64,000 nucleotides of DNA from Chryseobacterium camelliae (lineage in GTDB: Bacteria > Bacteroidota > Bacteroidia > Flavobacteriales > Weeksellaceae). Where the stretch lies: positions 1,240,001 to 1,304,000 of the forward strand of contig NZ_CP115859.1 of assembly GCF_027920545.1 (NCBI RefSeq), written 5' to 3'. Both the position numbers and the translations under genes were made by a program. Below are positions 44,913 to 54,274 of this stretch, one piece after another. The notes below the pieces were generated by a model that was not told the DNA's origin, made no database searches, and saw nothing but the letters and a program-made list of their open reading frames with translations. Within the stretch, counting starts at the first letter, position 1. Every line of letters starts with the position of its first letter.

Positions 44913-44972
44913 GGTGCAAAGATAAGGAATTTGAGTTTTGAATTTACCTTATGATTTATGAAAGCGCAACGC

Positions 44973-45356
44973 TTACAGTTTATCCAGCCAATCGCTTTCC
45001 AGTCTTTTAATTCGCTGTGTGTCCACATCAACCAAAACCCAAAGCGTATTTGAATCCACCACGAGTTGATCGTTGCAGTAAAATTCAACTTTTCTCGGCT
45101 GTCGAATTCCTTCAGGAGCTTTAGGATAGGTTTTTATCGTAATGATATCGTTGAGATACACTTGTTTTTTATACTGAATATGATGATCGAGAAGCATCCA
45201 TGCAAATTCTGAAAACTCAGTTTTATGTTTCACAAAATCCCAATGTTCGCCGGCAATTTCTTCCACCCAATGCACATACTGAACATTGTTGACATGATTA
45301 TTTCCATCAATATGTTGTTCCGTAACCTGTATTTGTTTTTCAAAAATCAAACTCAT
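44973..45356 (-). CDS. acyl-CoA thioesterase (hot-dog fold, YbgC/4HBT type)
   Basis: 127 residues from the ATG at 45356 (MSLIFEKQIQV); a start at 45377 is also possible. The hot-dog motif DGNNHVNNVQYVHWVEEIAG carries the catalytic-region Asp/Asn and His positions, with LDHHIQYKKQV and TLWVLVDVDTQRIKRL later. It would hydrolyse acyl-CoA to free acid and CoA. It lies between aceA and queD, with a weak terminator separating it from aceA. Confidence 0.88.
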   Translation of the reverse strand: MSLIFEKQIQVTEQHIDGNNHVNNVQYVHWVEEIAGEHWDFVKHKTEFSEFAWMLLDHHIQYKKQVYLNDIITIKTYPKAPEGIRQPRKVEFYCNDQLVVDSNTLWVLVDVDTQRIKRLESDWLDKL

Positions 45357-45396
45357 CTTCTTCAAATATTTACTCAAAAATAAGATATAAAAGGCA

Positions 45397-45423
45397 AAAC
45401 CTTCCCGAAATAGAGAAGGCTTT
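45397..45423 (-). terminator. weak terminator of aceA
   Basis: AAACCTTC (45397-45404) pairs imperfectly with GAAGGCTTT (45415-45423). It follows the aceA stop on the minus strand, with only a broken T run. Confidence 0.5.
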
Positions 45424-45452
45424 GACCATAAATTTATTTAAAAATGGGATTT

Positions 45453-46733
45453 TTAATGAAATTGCGCCATCTCTGTAGAATCTTTCATTGCCACCGTTGC
45501 CGAAGAGCCATTAGTTACAATATTCTGAACCTCATCAAAATACCCCGTCCCTACAAAAGACTGATGTTTCACTGCTCTGAAACCTTTTTTTTGTAAAGCA
45601 AATTCACGCTCCTGCAATTCGGAATATCCAGCCATTCCTTTTTCTTTGTATGCTAAAGCCAACTCAAACATGGCTGTATTCAACGCATGAAAGCCTGCCA
45701 ATGTGATAAATTGAAACTTATAACCCAGCTTTGCCAGTTCTTCCCTGAAATTAAGCATTTCATCAACACTCAATCTCGCTGCCCAATTAAATGATGGAGA
45801 GCAATTATAAGCCAACATTTTATCCGGAAATTTAGTATGAATTCCTTCCGCAAATCTTCTTGCTTGCTCCAAGTCAGGATTTGAAGTTTCCATCCAGATC
45901 ATATCTGCATAGGGAGCATAAGACAAGCCTCTGTCGATTCCCTGTTCTACTCCATTTTCCACCACATAAAATCCTTCAGAGGTTCTCTCACCGGTTACAA
46001 ACTTTTTATCTCTGTCATCAATATCCGAGGTTAACAAATCTGCTGCATCAGCATCCGTTCTTGCAATGATCAGAGATGGAACTCCCAAAACATCTGCTGC
46101 CAAACGAGCCGAAATCAATTTATTGATCGCTTCCTGAGTCGGAACCAGTACTTTTCCACCCAAATGACCGCATTTTTTCGCAGAAGACAACTGATCTTCA
46201 AAATGTACCGCAGCAGCTCCGGCTTCAATCATCTGTTTCATTAATTCATAAGCATTTAAATTTCCGCCAAAACCGGCTTCTGCATCTGCAATAATCGGAA
46301 CCAAATATTCTTTTTCTCCACCACCATTCACCGATTGAACCTGATCTGCTCTAAGCAAAGCATTATTTATTTTTTTCACCACAGAAGGCACTGAATTCGC
46401 CGGATACAAAGACTGATCAGGATACATTTCTCCGGATAAGTTTGCATCTGCCGCAACCTGCCACCCTGAAAGATAAATCGCTTCCAATCCCGCATCCACT
46501 TCCTGCACTGCCTGATTTCCGGTGAGCGCGCCTAATCCGGCAACAAAATCCTGAGTATTTAATTGAGTCCAGAATTTCTTTGACATCTCTGTCGCAATCG
46601 TGTAATCTAATTTATAAGAACCGCGAAGTTTTAGTACTTCTTCGGCTGTATAAGGTCTTTTCACTCCTTTCCAACGTGGGTTTTCAAGCCAGTCTTTTTC
46701 TATTTCCTGGATTTGTTCTTGCTTTGTTTTCAT
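45453..46733 (-). CDS. aceA: isocitrate lyase
   Basis: 426 residues. The catalytic loop [20 protein letters not shown] carries the KKCGH signature near residues 188-193. Also present are [37 protein letters not shown] (Mg2+ ligands), [17 protein letters not shown] and [17 protein letters not shown]. It splits isocitrate into glyoxylate and succinate, the first step of the glyoxylate shunt. It lies downstream of aceB on the same strand, 186 bp away, with a repeat element in the gap. Confidence 0.96.
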   Translation of the reverse strand: MKTKQEQIQEIEKDWLENPRWKGVKRPYTAEEVLKLRGSYKLDYTIATEMSKKFWTQLNTQDFVAGLGALTGNQAVQEVDAGLEAIYLSGWQVAADANLSGEMYPDQSLYPANSVPSVVKKINNALLRADQVQSVNGGGEKEYLVPIIADAEAGFGGNLNAYELMKQMIEAGAAAVHFEDQLSSAKKCGHLGGKVLVPTQEAINKLISARLAADVLGVPSLIIARTDADAADLLTSDIDDRDKKFVTGERTSEGFYVVENGVEQGIDRGLSYAPYADMIWMETSNPDLEQARRFAEGIHTKFPDKMLAYNCSPSFNWAARLSVDEMLNFREELAKLGYKFQFITLAGFHALNTAMFELALAYKEKGMAGYSELQEREFALQKKGFRAVKHQSFVGTGYFDEVQNIVTNGSSATVAMKDSTEMAQFH

Positions 46734-46775
46734 ATTATTTGGGGTTTAAAGTTTAAGGTTTCGGGTTTCCTGTTT

Positions 46776-46891
46776 CGTCAGTTCGAGTAAAAATTATTTG
46801 TAATAAAACGAAGAATAATTTTGTATCGAGAACTTGTATCTTTATTAAAAACTTCTCGATACGATTTTTTCAAAATCTACTCGAAGTGACG
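46776..46891. repeat. nested inverted repeat between aceB and aceA (CGATACG...CTCGAAGTGACG family)
   Basis: Outer arms CGTCAGTTCGAGTA and TACTCGAAGTGACG, inner arms GTATCGAGAACTT and CTTCTCGATAC, so the whole 116 bp can fold as one stem. The right half (46852-46891) recurs at 50895-50933. It sits inside the aceB-aceA spacer and could alter mRNA stability between the two genes. Confidence 0.8.
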
Positions 46892-46919
46892 ATGTGGAAA
46901 AATATTCCGTCTTATCAAC

Positions 46920-48494
46920 TTATATGAAAGGATAGGCTTTCAGAGTCAGAAATTCTGCAAAGTTTTCACAGAAAATCAATTCATTGAAAAGCTCTTTTGC
47001 CAGACTGAATTTGCCGTTTTTAAACCGTTCTGAACCGATATATTTTTCGATACGTTCCATTTCTTCAAATTCCCACTGAAGAATCATTTCTCTTGTCAAC
47101 GTTCTGTCATCACTTAACACGGCTTCATTTTTCAGCCATTGCCAAATCTGGGTTCTTGATATTTCCGCCGTTGCCGCATCTTCCATTAAATTATAAATCG
47201 CAGCAGCTCCAACTCCCATTAACCAGGATTCAATATAAAGGATTCCGACATTGATATTTTTCCGGACTCCTTTTTCCGTAATTTCACCTTTCGGAGTTTC
47301 CAGCAGATCATTTTCCGTGATCCGGTAATCAAACTTTTTATCAATCTGATTCTGAGAAGGCATAAACTGATCGAAAATACTTTTTGCCACAGAAACCAAA
47401 GCAGGATGCGCCACCCAGGTTCCGTCATGCCCGTTTTTCACTTCCCGTTCTTTATCGCTTCTCACTTTTCCGAATGCAATACTATTGGCTTCGTAATCAT
47501 TCTTAATCGGGATTTGTGCAGCCATTCCTCCAATGGCATGAACATTTCTTTTATGGCAAACTTCAATTACTCTTTTTGAATAGGCACTCATAAAAGGAGA
47601 AGTCATCGTTACCTGATCCCTGTCCGGAACAAGAAATCCGGGAAGGTTTCTGAATTTTTTGATATATGAAAAAATATAGTCCCAACGTCCGCAATTCAAA
47701 CCAGAACTATGTTCTTTTAATTCAAACAATATTTCATCGATCTGAAATGAAGCGGTGATGGTTTCTACCAAAACCGTTGCTTTAATGGTTCCCTGTTGAA
47801 TTCCCAGATAATTTTGAGAAAAGACAAAGACTTCATTCCACCAACGGGCTTCTTTGTAATGTTCCAATTTAGGAAGATAGAAATAAGGACCGCTTCCGTT
47901 TTCTACCAATTTTTTCGCATTTCTAAAAAAGTAAATTCCAAAATCAATTAACGAAGCGGAAGTTTGCTCTCCATTGATTTCAATATGTTTTTCATTTAAA
48001 TGTAATCCTCTCGGACGAACCAATAAAACAGCCGTTTTTTCATTTAGTTGATAAGATTTCCCTTCTTCATTCGTAAAATCAATCCTCCCGGTAATGGCAT
48101 CCGAAAGATTAATCTGTCCTTCCATACAGTTTTTCCAGATTGGAGCATTACTGTCTTCAAAATCCGCCATGAACGTTGAAGCTCCGGAATTAAGTGCATT
48201 AATAATCATTTTTCGGTCAACAGGTCCGGTAATTTCCACCCTTCTATCCTGCAAATCTTCGGGAAGAGAAGAGCAAACCCAATTTCCATTCCGGATTTCT
48301 GCAGTTTCCGGTAAAAATTTTGGAAGAATTCCCAGATCAAATTCCTGCTGAGTTTTTTTTCTTTCTTCCAAAAGTTCTAATCTTCCCGGATTAAAATTCT
48401 GATGTAGTTCTATCAAGAAATCGATTAAATCATTAGTAAAAATCTCTTCAAACTGCCGCTGCGCCTTTATTTTTAATTGAATTTTAGTTTCCAT
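46920..48494 (-). CDS. aceB: malate synthase A
   Basis: 524 residues. Motifs: STFMADFEDSNAPIWKNCM near residues 113-131, LLVRPRGLHLNEKHI, VLVETITASFQIDEILFEL (catalytic Glu region), LNCGRWDYIFSYIKKFRNLP, and KVRSDKEREVKNGHDGTWVA with AHPALV. It condenses glyoxylate with acetyl-CoA to malate, completing the glyoxylate shunt with aceA. It is divergent from an XRE-type regulator, with 125 bp between their starts. Confidence 0.95.
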   Translation of the reverse strand: METKIQLKIKAQRQFEEIFTNDLIDFLIELHQNFNPGRLELLEERKKTQQEFDLGILPKFLPETAEIRNGNWVCSSLPEDLQDRRVEITGPVDRKMIINALNSGASTFMADFEDSNAPIWKNCMEGQINLSDAITGRIDFTNEEGKSYQLNEKTAVLLVRPRGLHLNEKHIEINGEQTSASLIDFGIYFFRNAKKLVENGSGPYFYLPKLEHYKEARWWNEVFVFSQNYLGIQQGTIKATVLVETITASFQIDEILFELKEHSSGLNCGRWDYIFSYIKKFRNLPGFLVPDRDQVTMTSPFMSAYSKRVIEVCHKRNVHAIGGMAAQIPIKNDYEANSIAFGKVRSDKEREVKNGHDGTWVAHPALVSVAKSIFDQFMPSQNQIDKKFDYRITENDLLETPKGEITEKGVRKNINVGILYIESWLMGVGAAAIYNLMEDAATAEISRTQIWQWLKNEAVLSDDRTLTREMILQWEFEEMERIEKYIGSERFKNGKFSLAKELFNELIFCENFAEFLTLKAYPFI

Positions 48495-48522
48495 AACCTA
48501 TTGATTTTGTGATTCAATAGTA

Positions 48523-48563
48523 CAAACATAAATAAAAATTTTCACAATAAGCGAACGTTCGCT
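48523..48563 (-). promoter_or_regulatory. aceB promoter and upstream 14-bp palindrome
   Basis: On the minus strand TATGTTTG (48530-48523) is a TAnnTTTG box, with TTG 14 bp upstream. Immediately upstream lies AGCGAACGTTCGCT (48550-48563), a perfect palindrome at about -40 to -55, where an activator would bind. The divergent XRE protein is the obvious candidate. Confidence 0.65.
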
Positions 48564-48585
48564 AAATTTATTTTAAAATTATTAT

Positions 48586-48615
48586 GCGAAAAATCGCTTC
48601 TAAATATTATATTTG
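48586..48615 (+). promoter_or_regulatory. promoter of the XRE gene with an overlapping GCGA palindrome
   Basis: TATATTTG (48608-48615) is a -7 box five bases before the ATG, so the mRNA is nearly leaderless. GCGA-AAAA-TCGC (48586-48597) occupies the -33 region and shares GCGA/TCGC half-sites with the aceB palindrome, so autorepression is plausible. Confidence 0.6.
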
Positions 48616-48619
48616 AGTT

Positions 48620-50095
48620 ATGAATTCAGACAGCGACTTTATTAAAACAGTTTTCGGATTGAAACTAAAACAGCAGAGACAAAGGAAAAACTGGTCTTTG
48701 CAAGACCTTGCTGTAAAAACCGGATTATCCAAGTCGTACCTTAATGAAATCGAAAACGGGAAAAAATATCCGAAACACGATAAAATTATTCAGCTTTCGG
48801 AAGCACTGAACTGTACTTTTGACGATCTGGTCTCTACGAAACTGGATAAAAGCTTAGCTCCGTTTAATGAAATTCTGCAGTCTGATTTTTTCAAAGAAAT
48901 TCCGCTGGAACTTTTCGGGATTAATAAAAACAATCTCATTAGCATCATTAGTGACGCTCCTAAAAAAGTGACAGCTTTTATCAATGCTTTAATTGAGATT
49001 TCACAGAACTATAATTTAGGAAAAGAACGGTTTTACTTTGCCGTCATGCGTTCGTTCCAGGAACTGTACGATAATTATTTCCCGGAAATTGAGGAAAAAG
49101 TTGTGTTGTTTGCAGAAGAAAATCAATTAGAAATCAGTAAAAACCTGCAGTCTGATATTTTAGAAAATATTTTGACTGAAAAATTTAACTACAAAATTCA
49201 ATCAGAGGATTTTGAGCCATATGAAACTTTAGATAAGCTCCGTTCTTTGTTTATTCCTGAGAAAAAACTATTGCTTTTGAACAGGAAGTTAGAACAGGAT
49301 CAAAAGACGTTCATTCTTGCCAAAGAAATAGGCTTTAACGTTTTGGAACTGAAAAACCGCCCAAATACGTATTCATGGCTGGATTTTGGAAGCTTTGAAG
49401 AAATTCTGAATAATTTTTACGCTTCTTATTTTGCAGGCGCGTTACTGATTTCAAAGGAAGAAACCATCGAGAAAACTTCGGAATTTTTCTTAGAAAACGA
49501 TTGGAAACCCTCAAGCTTTGAAAATTTAATTGAAAACTTCACTCATTCTCCCGAAACATTTTATTATCGGTTAACCAATATTCTTTCTTCGGAATTGGGA
49601 ATCAAGGATTTATTTTATTTATGTTTGGTTAAAAAGAAAAATTCAGATAAAATACAGATTCTAAAGGAATTACATTTAAACCATCAACAAGCTCCGCACG
49701 CTAATGCTACTAACGAACATTATTGCAGAAGATGGATTGCCGTAAAAAACCTGCATCACTTAAAGGAAAATGAGACCTTAACGGATGCTCAGATTTCACA
49801 TTATAAAGATCAGGGTTTCAGTTATCTGGTGATCTCTACTTCCCAGAAGAATCCGTTTTCAGACGGAAGCAACAGAAGTTATTGTTTAGGAATTTTATTG
49901 AATTCTCAGACTATTAAAAAAATCAATTTCATCAAATCTCCAACTTTGAAAACCATCAATGTGGGAGTAACCTGTGAATCCTGCAGTATTTCGGATTGTG
50001 AAGTAAGACAAACTCCACCTGTCCGTTTGGAGAAGGAATATTTCAATTCGAGCATGAAAAATTCTATTGAAAAATTAAGAAAAGATATTTTGTAG
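48620..50095 (+). CDS. XRE-family regulator with ScfR/RamB-type C-terminal domain (ImmA/IrrE- and DUF2083-like)
   Basis: 491 residues. The N-terminal helix-turn-helix is WSLQDLAVKTGLSKSYLNEI near residues 27-46. A middle region includes KTFILAKEIGFNVLELKNRP, and the C-terminal part ends in GVTCESCSISDCEVRQTPP, the cysteine motif of the short-chain fatty-acid regulator ScfR/RamB group. Such regulators sense acetyl-type metabolites and control glyoxylate genes. Its position divergent to aceB fits that. Two GCGAA-type palindromes lie in the shared intergenic region. Confidence 0.88.
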   Translation: MNSDSDFIKTVFGLKLKQQRQRKNWSLQDLAVKTGLSKSYLNEIENGKKYPKHDKIIQLSEALNCTFDDLVSTKLDKSLAPFNEILQSDFFKEIPLELFGINKNNLISIISDAPKKVTAFINALIEISQNYNLGKERFYFAVMRSFQELYDNYFPEIEEKVVLFAEENQLEISKNLQSDILENILTEKFNYKIQSEDFEPYETLDKLRSLFIPEKKLLLLNRKLEQDQKTFILAKEIGFNVLELKNRPNTYSWLDFGSFEEILNNFYASYFAGALLISKEETIEKTSEFFLENDWKPSSFENLIENFTHSPETFYYRLTNILSSELGIKDLFYLCLVKKKNSDKIQILKELHLNHQQAPHANATNEHYCRRWIAVKNLHHLKENETLTDAQISHYKDQGFSYLVISTSQKNPFSDGSNRSYCLGILLNSQTIKKINFIKSPTLKTINVGVTCESCSISDCEVRQTPPVRLEKEYFNSSMKNSIEKLRKDIL

Positions 50096-50154
50096 ATTAT
50101 TTTGTTTTTCGTGTTCTGTCTAAAATTTATATTTTAGTCTCTCAAAACACACAA

Positions 50155-50807
50155 ATGATTTTAGATATCTTATTTCCAAATCGTTGCATCCACTGCAACC
50201 GAATTATTGACGGCAATGTATTGGTTTGTAATCTTTGTATAGAGCATATTCACTTTACACATTTTGATTACCACAAAAACAATTTCATTAAAGAAAAATG
50301 CACATTGCTTTTCCCGGTTGAAAATGCTTTTGCTTTGATGCAATTTGAAAAAGAAAACTTAAGCCGGAAAATCGTTCACGAATTAAAATATAAAAGCCGG
50401 GAAAAGGTTGGAAAGATTATTGCCGACTGGACCACTGAACGATTAGATTTTAAAAACGAAAAACCTGATCTATTGGTTTCTGTTCCGCTACATCAAAAAA
50501 ACTGAAAGAAAGAGGCTACAACCAGCTGCATTTATTTACCGAAACGTTGTCGAAGTTTTATAACATTCCTTTCAGTCACGACTTAATCAAAAGAAATCAT
50601 TATTCGAAAGCTCAGGCATTGAAAGATAAGCAAGACCGCCTGGAAGCGGAAAATACTTTTTCGATCACGCAACCTATTTCAGGGAAACATATTTTATTGA
50701 TTGATGATGTTTTCACCACAGGAAATACTTTAGCGACGATTGCATGGGAAATTCTAAATGCCGGAGACAATAAAGTAAGTGTTCTGGTGATGGCGATTGA
50801 TATTTAA
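50155..50807 (+). pseudogene. comF: ComF-like phosphoribosyltransferase, frameshifted in a poly-A run
   Basis: The first part (50155-50505) has the zinc-type CIHCNRII...CNLC cluster and DLLVSVPLHQKN before a premature TGA. A second frame then continues with ERGYNQLHLF and LIDDVFTTGNTLA, the PRPP-binding loop. The junction CAT-CAAAAAAAC-TGA has seven A residues; eight would join the frames as HQKKLKERGYNQ. So one A has been lost, or the gene relies on slippage. The intact protein would be about 217 residues, normal for ComF proteins linked to DNA uptake. Confidence 0.85.
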
Positions 50808-50894
50808 AGTTAGAGGGTTTAGAGTTTTGAGTTTCGGGATGCAAGGCTTTAATTTGCTTCATTGATTTAAGATAAGCCTATTTTCATTTAGCCG

Positions 50895-50933
50895 CTTCTC
50901 GATACGATTTTTCAAAATCTACTCGAAGTGACG
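50895..50933. repeat. second copy of the CGATACG...CTCGAAGTGACG repeat
   Basis: CTTCTCGATACGATTTTT-CAAAATCTACTCGAAGTGACG differs from 46852-46891 only by one T. It lies between the comF pseudogene and the hydrolase gene in a gap of about 200 bp. Confidence 0.8.
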
Positions 50934-51004
50934 TACTGAATAACTCCAGATGTAAAGTTCAGTTCTGTTTTCTGAAATCTTTTTCTTAATTTTCCGGCAA
51001 ACTA

Positions 51005-51697
51005 ATGATAATGCCCAATCTTATTTTATTGCACGGAGCCTTAGGTCACAGCGATGTTTTTGAACCTTTTAAAGAAGAGCTTTCAAAATATTTTACCATC
51101 TACACCCCTCTTTTTTCGGGGCACGGATATGTTCAGATTCCTGAAAACGGGATTAGTATTGAAACATATACCCAGGAATTAAAAGAATTTATTGAAAAGA
51201 AAAAACTGAACGACGTTTTTATTTTCGGACACAGTATGGGAGGCTATGTTGCGCTTTGCTATGCCATGGAAAATCCTTCAGCAGTAAATTCTATCCTCAC
51301 ATTAGGAACAAAATTCGACTGGAACGAAGAACAAGCCGTAAAAGAAAGCAAAATGCTCAATCCTGACGTGATTGCAGAAAAAATTCCGAAATATGGCGAA
51401 TTATTAGAAAAACAGCATGGCGCACAATGGAAACAGTTGCTTCCTGCGATTGCTGATATGATGGTTTCTCTGGGTAAAAATCCACCTTTGAAAAACAATT
51501 TATCAACAATCAATGTTCCTGTTCAGATCATGGTTGGAGACCAGGATAACATGGTCACTCTTGAAGAAAGCACAGAAGTGTACAGAAGCCTTCCAAACGC
51601 AAAATTGGCCGTACTTCCCGACACAAAGCATCCTATGGATAGAGTACGACCCAATTTATTATTGAATTTAATGAGAGATTTCTGGAATTTCTCTTAA
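51005..51697 (+). CDS. alpha/beta hydrolase
   Basis: 230 residues, small alpha/beta-hydrolase with lid. Catalytic triad candidates: Ser in FGHSMGGYVAL (near 80), Asp in VGDQDNMVTL (near 178) and His in PDTKHPMDRV (near 206); the oxyanion region is LHGALGHSD. ATG at 51005 or 51011 are both possible. The substrate is unknown (esterase- or YfhM-like). It converges on upp with a single base between stop codons and no terminator. Confidence 0.88.
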   Translation: MIMPNLILLHGALGHSDVFEPFKEELSKYFTIYTPLFSGHGYVQIPENGISIETYTQELKEFIEKKKLNDVFIFGHSMGGYVALCYAMENPSAVNSILTLGTKFDWNEEQAVKESKMLNPDVIAEKIPKYGELLEKQHGAQWKQLLPAIADMMVSLGKNPPLKNNLSTINVPVQIMVGDQDNMVTLEESTEVYRSLPNAKLAVLPDTKHPMDRVRPNLLLNLMRDFWNFS

Positions 51698-51698
51698 A

Positions 51699-52352
51699 TT
51701 ATCTCTGAAGTTTTTCTCCGTAGCTCAAATCTCCTGCATCTCCCAATCCCGGTGTGATGTAACCTTTTGATGTTAAATTTTCATCGATTGCACCCACCCA
51801 TATTTTTGCGTTGGGATATGCTTTTTCTATGGTTTCAACACCTTGCCTTGAAGCAATTGCCGCAACAACATGAAGCTGACTAGGGTTTCCGTTAGTTAAC
51901 AAATCTTTGATCGCTTCAATTAAAGAAGCCCCGGTTGCCAACATGGGATCTCCAACAATTAATGGTCTTCCTTCTATATTCGGGCAAGTTAAATAATCCT
52001 GTTTGATGGAAAAATAATCATTGGCATCATGTTTTCTGTAGGCAGCAACGAATCCACAATCAGCTTTATCAAAGTAATTTAAAATCCCTTCAAATAAAGG
52101 AACTCCAGCTCTTAAAATTGTTGTAATAACAGGCTGAACAGCAATTTCCTTCACTCTGATTGTATCTAAAGGAGTCTGGATTTCGATTTCTTTTTGTTCC
52201 AATCCTTTACTTATTTCGAAGGCTGCAATTTCCCCTATTCTTTCCATATTTCTACGGAATCTCATTCGGTCATGCTGAATTTCCACATTTCTCAATTCGT
52301 TGATCCAAGTATTAACTAAAGAAAACTGTTCGGATAATACAACTGTATTCAT
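51699..52352 (-). CDS. upp: uracil phosphoribosyltransferase
   Basis: 217 residues. The PRPP loop GDPMLATGASLIEAIKDL is near residues 132-149. TILRAGVPLFEGIL, VAAYRKHDANDYFSIKQDYL and the C-terminal ITPGLGDAGDLSYGEKLQR are family-typical. It salvages uracil to UMP. In many Flavobacteriia it lies by the DUF6427/DUF6341 pair, but here it is 20 kb away. Confidence 0.93.
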   Translation of the reverse strand: MNTVVLSEQFSLVNTWINELRNVEIQHDRMRFRRNMERIGEIAAFEISKGLEQKEIEIQTPLDTIRVKEIAVQPVITTILRAGVPLFEGILNYFDKADCGFVAAYRKHDANDYFSIKQDYLTCPNIEGRPLIVGDPMLATGASLIEAIKDLLTNGNPSQLHVVAAIASRQGVETIEKAYPNAKIWVGAIDENLTSKGYITPGLGDAGDLSYGEKLQR

Positions 52353-52390
52353 TATTTTGAAAGCTTTTATATAAAATATAATTAAGAATA

Positions 52391-52422
52391 AAAACCCTCT
52401 TAGAACAATCTAAAAGGGTTTT
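52391..52422 (-). terminator. terminator of der
   Basis: AAAACCCT (52391-52398) pairs with AGGGTTTT (52415-52422), with an inner TAGA/TCTA stem. It lies between the der stop and the upp start on the minus strand. Confidence 0.75.
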
Positions 52423-52427
52423 ATTAT

Positions 52428-53738
52428 TTATTTCTGTCTGAAATATACTTCAATTGGAACTCCGGTAAATCCGAATTCTTTTCTCAGTTGGTTTTCAGTA
52501 AATCTCTTGTATGGCTCTTTTACGTATTGTGGTAAGTTACAGAAGAACACAAATTGCGGTGACGGCGTCGGAAGCTGTACACAGTATTTGATTTTGATAT
52601 ATTTTCCTTTGTTTGCCGGCGGTGGAGTTCCTTCGAAAATCGGAAGCATCACTTCGTTCAGTTTTGAAGTTTTGATCTTTTTCTTACGGTCTTCATACAC
52701 CTGCATTGCCATATCAACAGCTTTTAAAATTCTCTGTTTTGTCAATGCTGAAACGAATAAAATCGGAATATCCTGGAATTGCCCGATCTTATCTTTGATT
52801 GATTTTTCGAAATCACGCATCGTGTTGGTTTGCTTGTCTTCGATCAAATCCCACTTGTTCACCAAGATTACGATTCCTTTTCTGTTTTTCTGAGCCAGTC
52901 CGAAGATATTCATATCCTGAGATTCCCATCCCTGAGTTGCATCCACCATGATGATCACTACATCAGAATATTCGATGGAGCGGATAGAACGCATCACAGA
53001 ATAGAATTCCAAATCTTCATTAACTTTAGATTTTCTACGCATTCCTGCTGTATCAACCAACACAAACTCGTGTCCGAATTTATTGTAAAGGGTCTGAATA
53101 CTGTCTCTTGTTGTTCCAGCAATATCGGTAACGATATTTCTTTCCACATCCAGCAAAGCATTCGTCATGGTAGATTTCCCTACGTTTGGACGGCCTGCAA
53201 TCGTGATTTTTGGTAAGCCTTCGAAAGGATCTTTGTATTCTGTTGTTGGGAAATCTTTTACGATATCATCCAACAAATCTCCTGTTCCTGAACCCGTTGC
53301 AGAAGACAAAGTATAATATTTATCGATTCCCAACTGGTAGAACTCCGTAGCCGGAAGTTCTTCTTTTGCAGAATCTACTTTATTAATAACAATATAAATC
53401 GGTTTGTTTGATCTTCTTAAGAGTCTGTAGATTTCGTGATCTGTATCTGTAAGACCTTCTTCCACGTTCATCATGAAAACAATAGATGTTGCTTCATCTA
53501 CCGCTAATTGCACCTGCTTACGGATTTCTTCCTCAAAGATATCATCAGTTCCTACATCATAACCTCCTGTGTCAATTACCGTAAAATCTACCCCGTTCCA
53601 GTCAGACTTTCCATAATGACGGTCTCTGGTAACACCTGCAGTAGAGTCTACAATAGCCTCTCTTCTTTCTAATAAACGATTAAATAGCGTGGATTTTCCT
53701 ACGTTGGGACGCCCAACGATTGCGACAATATTCGACAT
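52428..53738 (-). CDS. der: ribosome-assembly GTPase Der (EngA)
   Basis: 436 residues from the ATG at 53738 (MSNIVAIVGRPNVGKST). A longer reading frame to 53792 adds a non-family extension. Two GTPase domains: GRPNVGKS at residues 9-16 and near 183, with DTGGYD and DTAGMRR as G3 and NKVD and NKWD as G4. A C-terminal KH-like domain follows (QFVFFCNLPQYVKEPYKRF). It is needed for 50S subunit assembly. Confidence 0.95.
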   Translation of the reverse strand: MSNIVAIVGRPNVGKSTLFNRLLERREAIVDSTAGVTRDRHYGKSDWNGVDFTVIDTGGYDVGTDDIFEEEIRKQVQLAVDEATSIVFMMNVEEGLTDTDHEIYRLLRRSNKPIYIVINKVDSAKEELPATEFYQLGIDKYYTLSSATGSGTGDLLDDIVKDFPTTEYKDPFEGLPKITIAGRPNVGKSTMTNALLDVERNIVTDIAGTTRDSIQTLYNKFGHEFVLVDTAGMRRKSKVNEDLEFYSVMRSIRSIEYSDVVIIMVDATQGWESQDMNIFGLAQKNRKGIVILVNKWDLIEDKQTNTMRDFEKSIKDKIGQFQDIPILFVSALTKQRILKAVDMAMQVYEDRKKKIKTSKLNEVMLPIFEGTPPPANKGKYIKIKYCVQLPTPSPQFVFFCNLPQYVKEPYKRFTENQLRKEFGFTGVPIEVYFRQK

Positions 53739-54034
53739 AAAAATGTTTAATAATTTAATTATTAATGGGTTTCTCCAACTTTTGGAGCCCAATTTTTTGC
53801 AAAGATAGGTTTTTTATTTTACTTGATTATTTATGAAGCTATTTGACAACAAATCAATTGCGAATATTCTTCAGTTTGAGATCAAGAAAAAATAAGACTC
53901 CAAACGGCTATATTCCATTTTCATTCTGAATTTTCCTAAAAAATAATTCTTTGAATATCAACAAACAAAAGCTTTCACAAGCATTTTTCGTTCATTAATC
54001 TTTTAGGAGTATTTTATTTTTAAAATAAATTCTA

Positions 54035-54042
54035 TAATTTTG
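54035..54042 (+). promoter_or_regulatory. -7 box of the tRNA-Gln gene
   Basis: TAATTTTG matches TAnnTTTG and is 14 bp before the tRNA. The 53739-54034 stretch upstream is AT-rich; it should hold the der promoter on the minus strand, but I see no gene or clear box there. Confidence 0.55.
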
Positions 54043-54056
54043 CAGCATACAAACAG

Positions 54057-54127
54057 AGACTCATGGTGTAGCGGTAACACTACTGATTTTGGTTCAGTCA
54101 TCTGGGGTTCGAATCCCTGTGAGTCTA
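54057..54127 (+). tRNA. tRNA-Gln (anticodon TTG)
   Basis: A 71-nt cloverleaf: acceptor AGACTCA/TGAGTCT, D arm GGTGTAGCGGTAACAC, anticodon stem-loop around TTTTGGT with TTG as anticodon (reads CAA/CAG), and T arm GGGGTTCGAATCCC-type. CCA is not encoded. It marks the boundary to the accessory region; tRNA 3' ends are common integration sites. Confidence 0.93.
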
Positions 54128-54140
54128 CAATCAAACAAAA

Positions 54141-54174
54141 GCAACTCGCTAATTTACAGCAAGTTGCTTTTTTA
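54141..54174 (+). terminator. terminator after tRNA-Gln
   Basis: GCAACTCGCT (54141-54150) pairs with AGCAAGTTGC (54158-54167) with one mismatch, followed by a T run. Confidence 0.8.
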
Positions 54175-54178
54175 TTTT

Positions 54179-54217
54179 AGTCACTTTTGGTCACTTGGTC
54201 ACCCTTTTAGTCATACT
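54179..54217. repeat. short GTCAC tandem-type repeat beside the tRNA
   Basis: AGTCACTTTTGGTCACTTGGTCACCC and a following AGTCA give four GTCA(C) units within 40 bp directly after the tRNA terminator. They could be recombinase arm-type sites of an integrated element, but no integrase is in the window. Confidence 0.4.
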
Positions 54218-54274
54218 TTTTGTAAAAACCGCCTTGAATGAACTTCATTGAATCTATTTGAATCTGATTGTATT

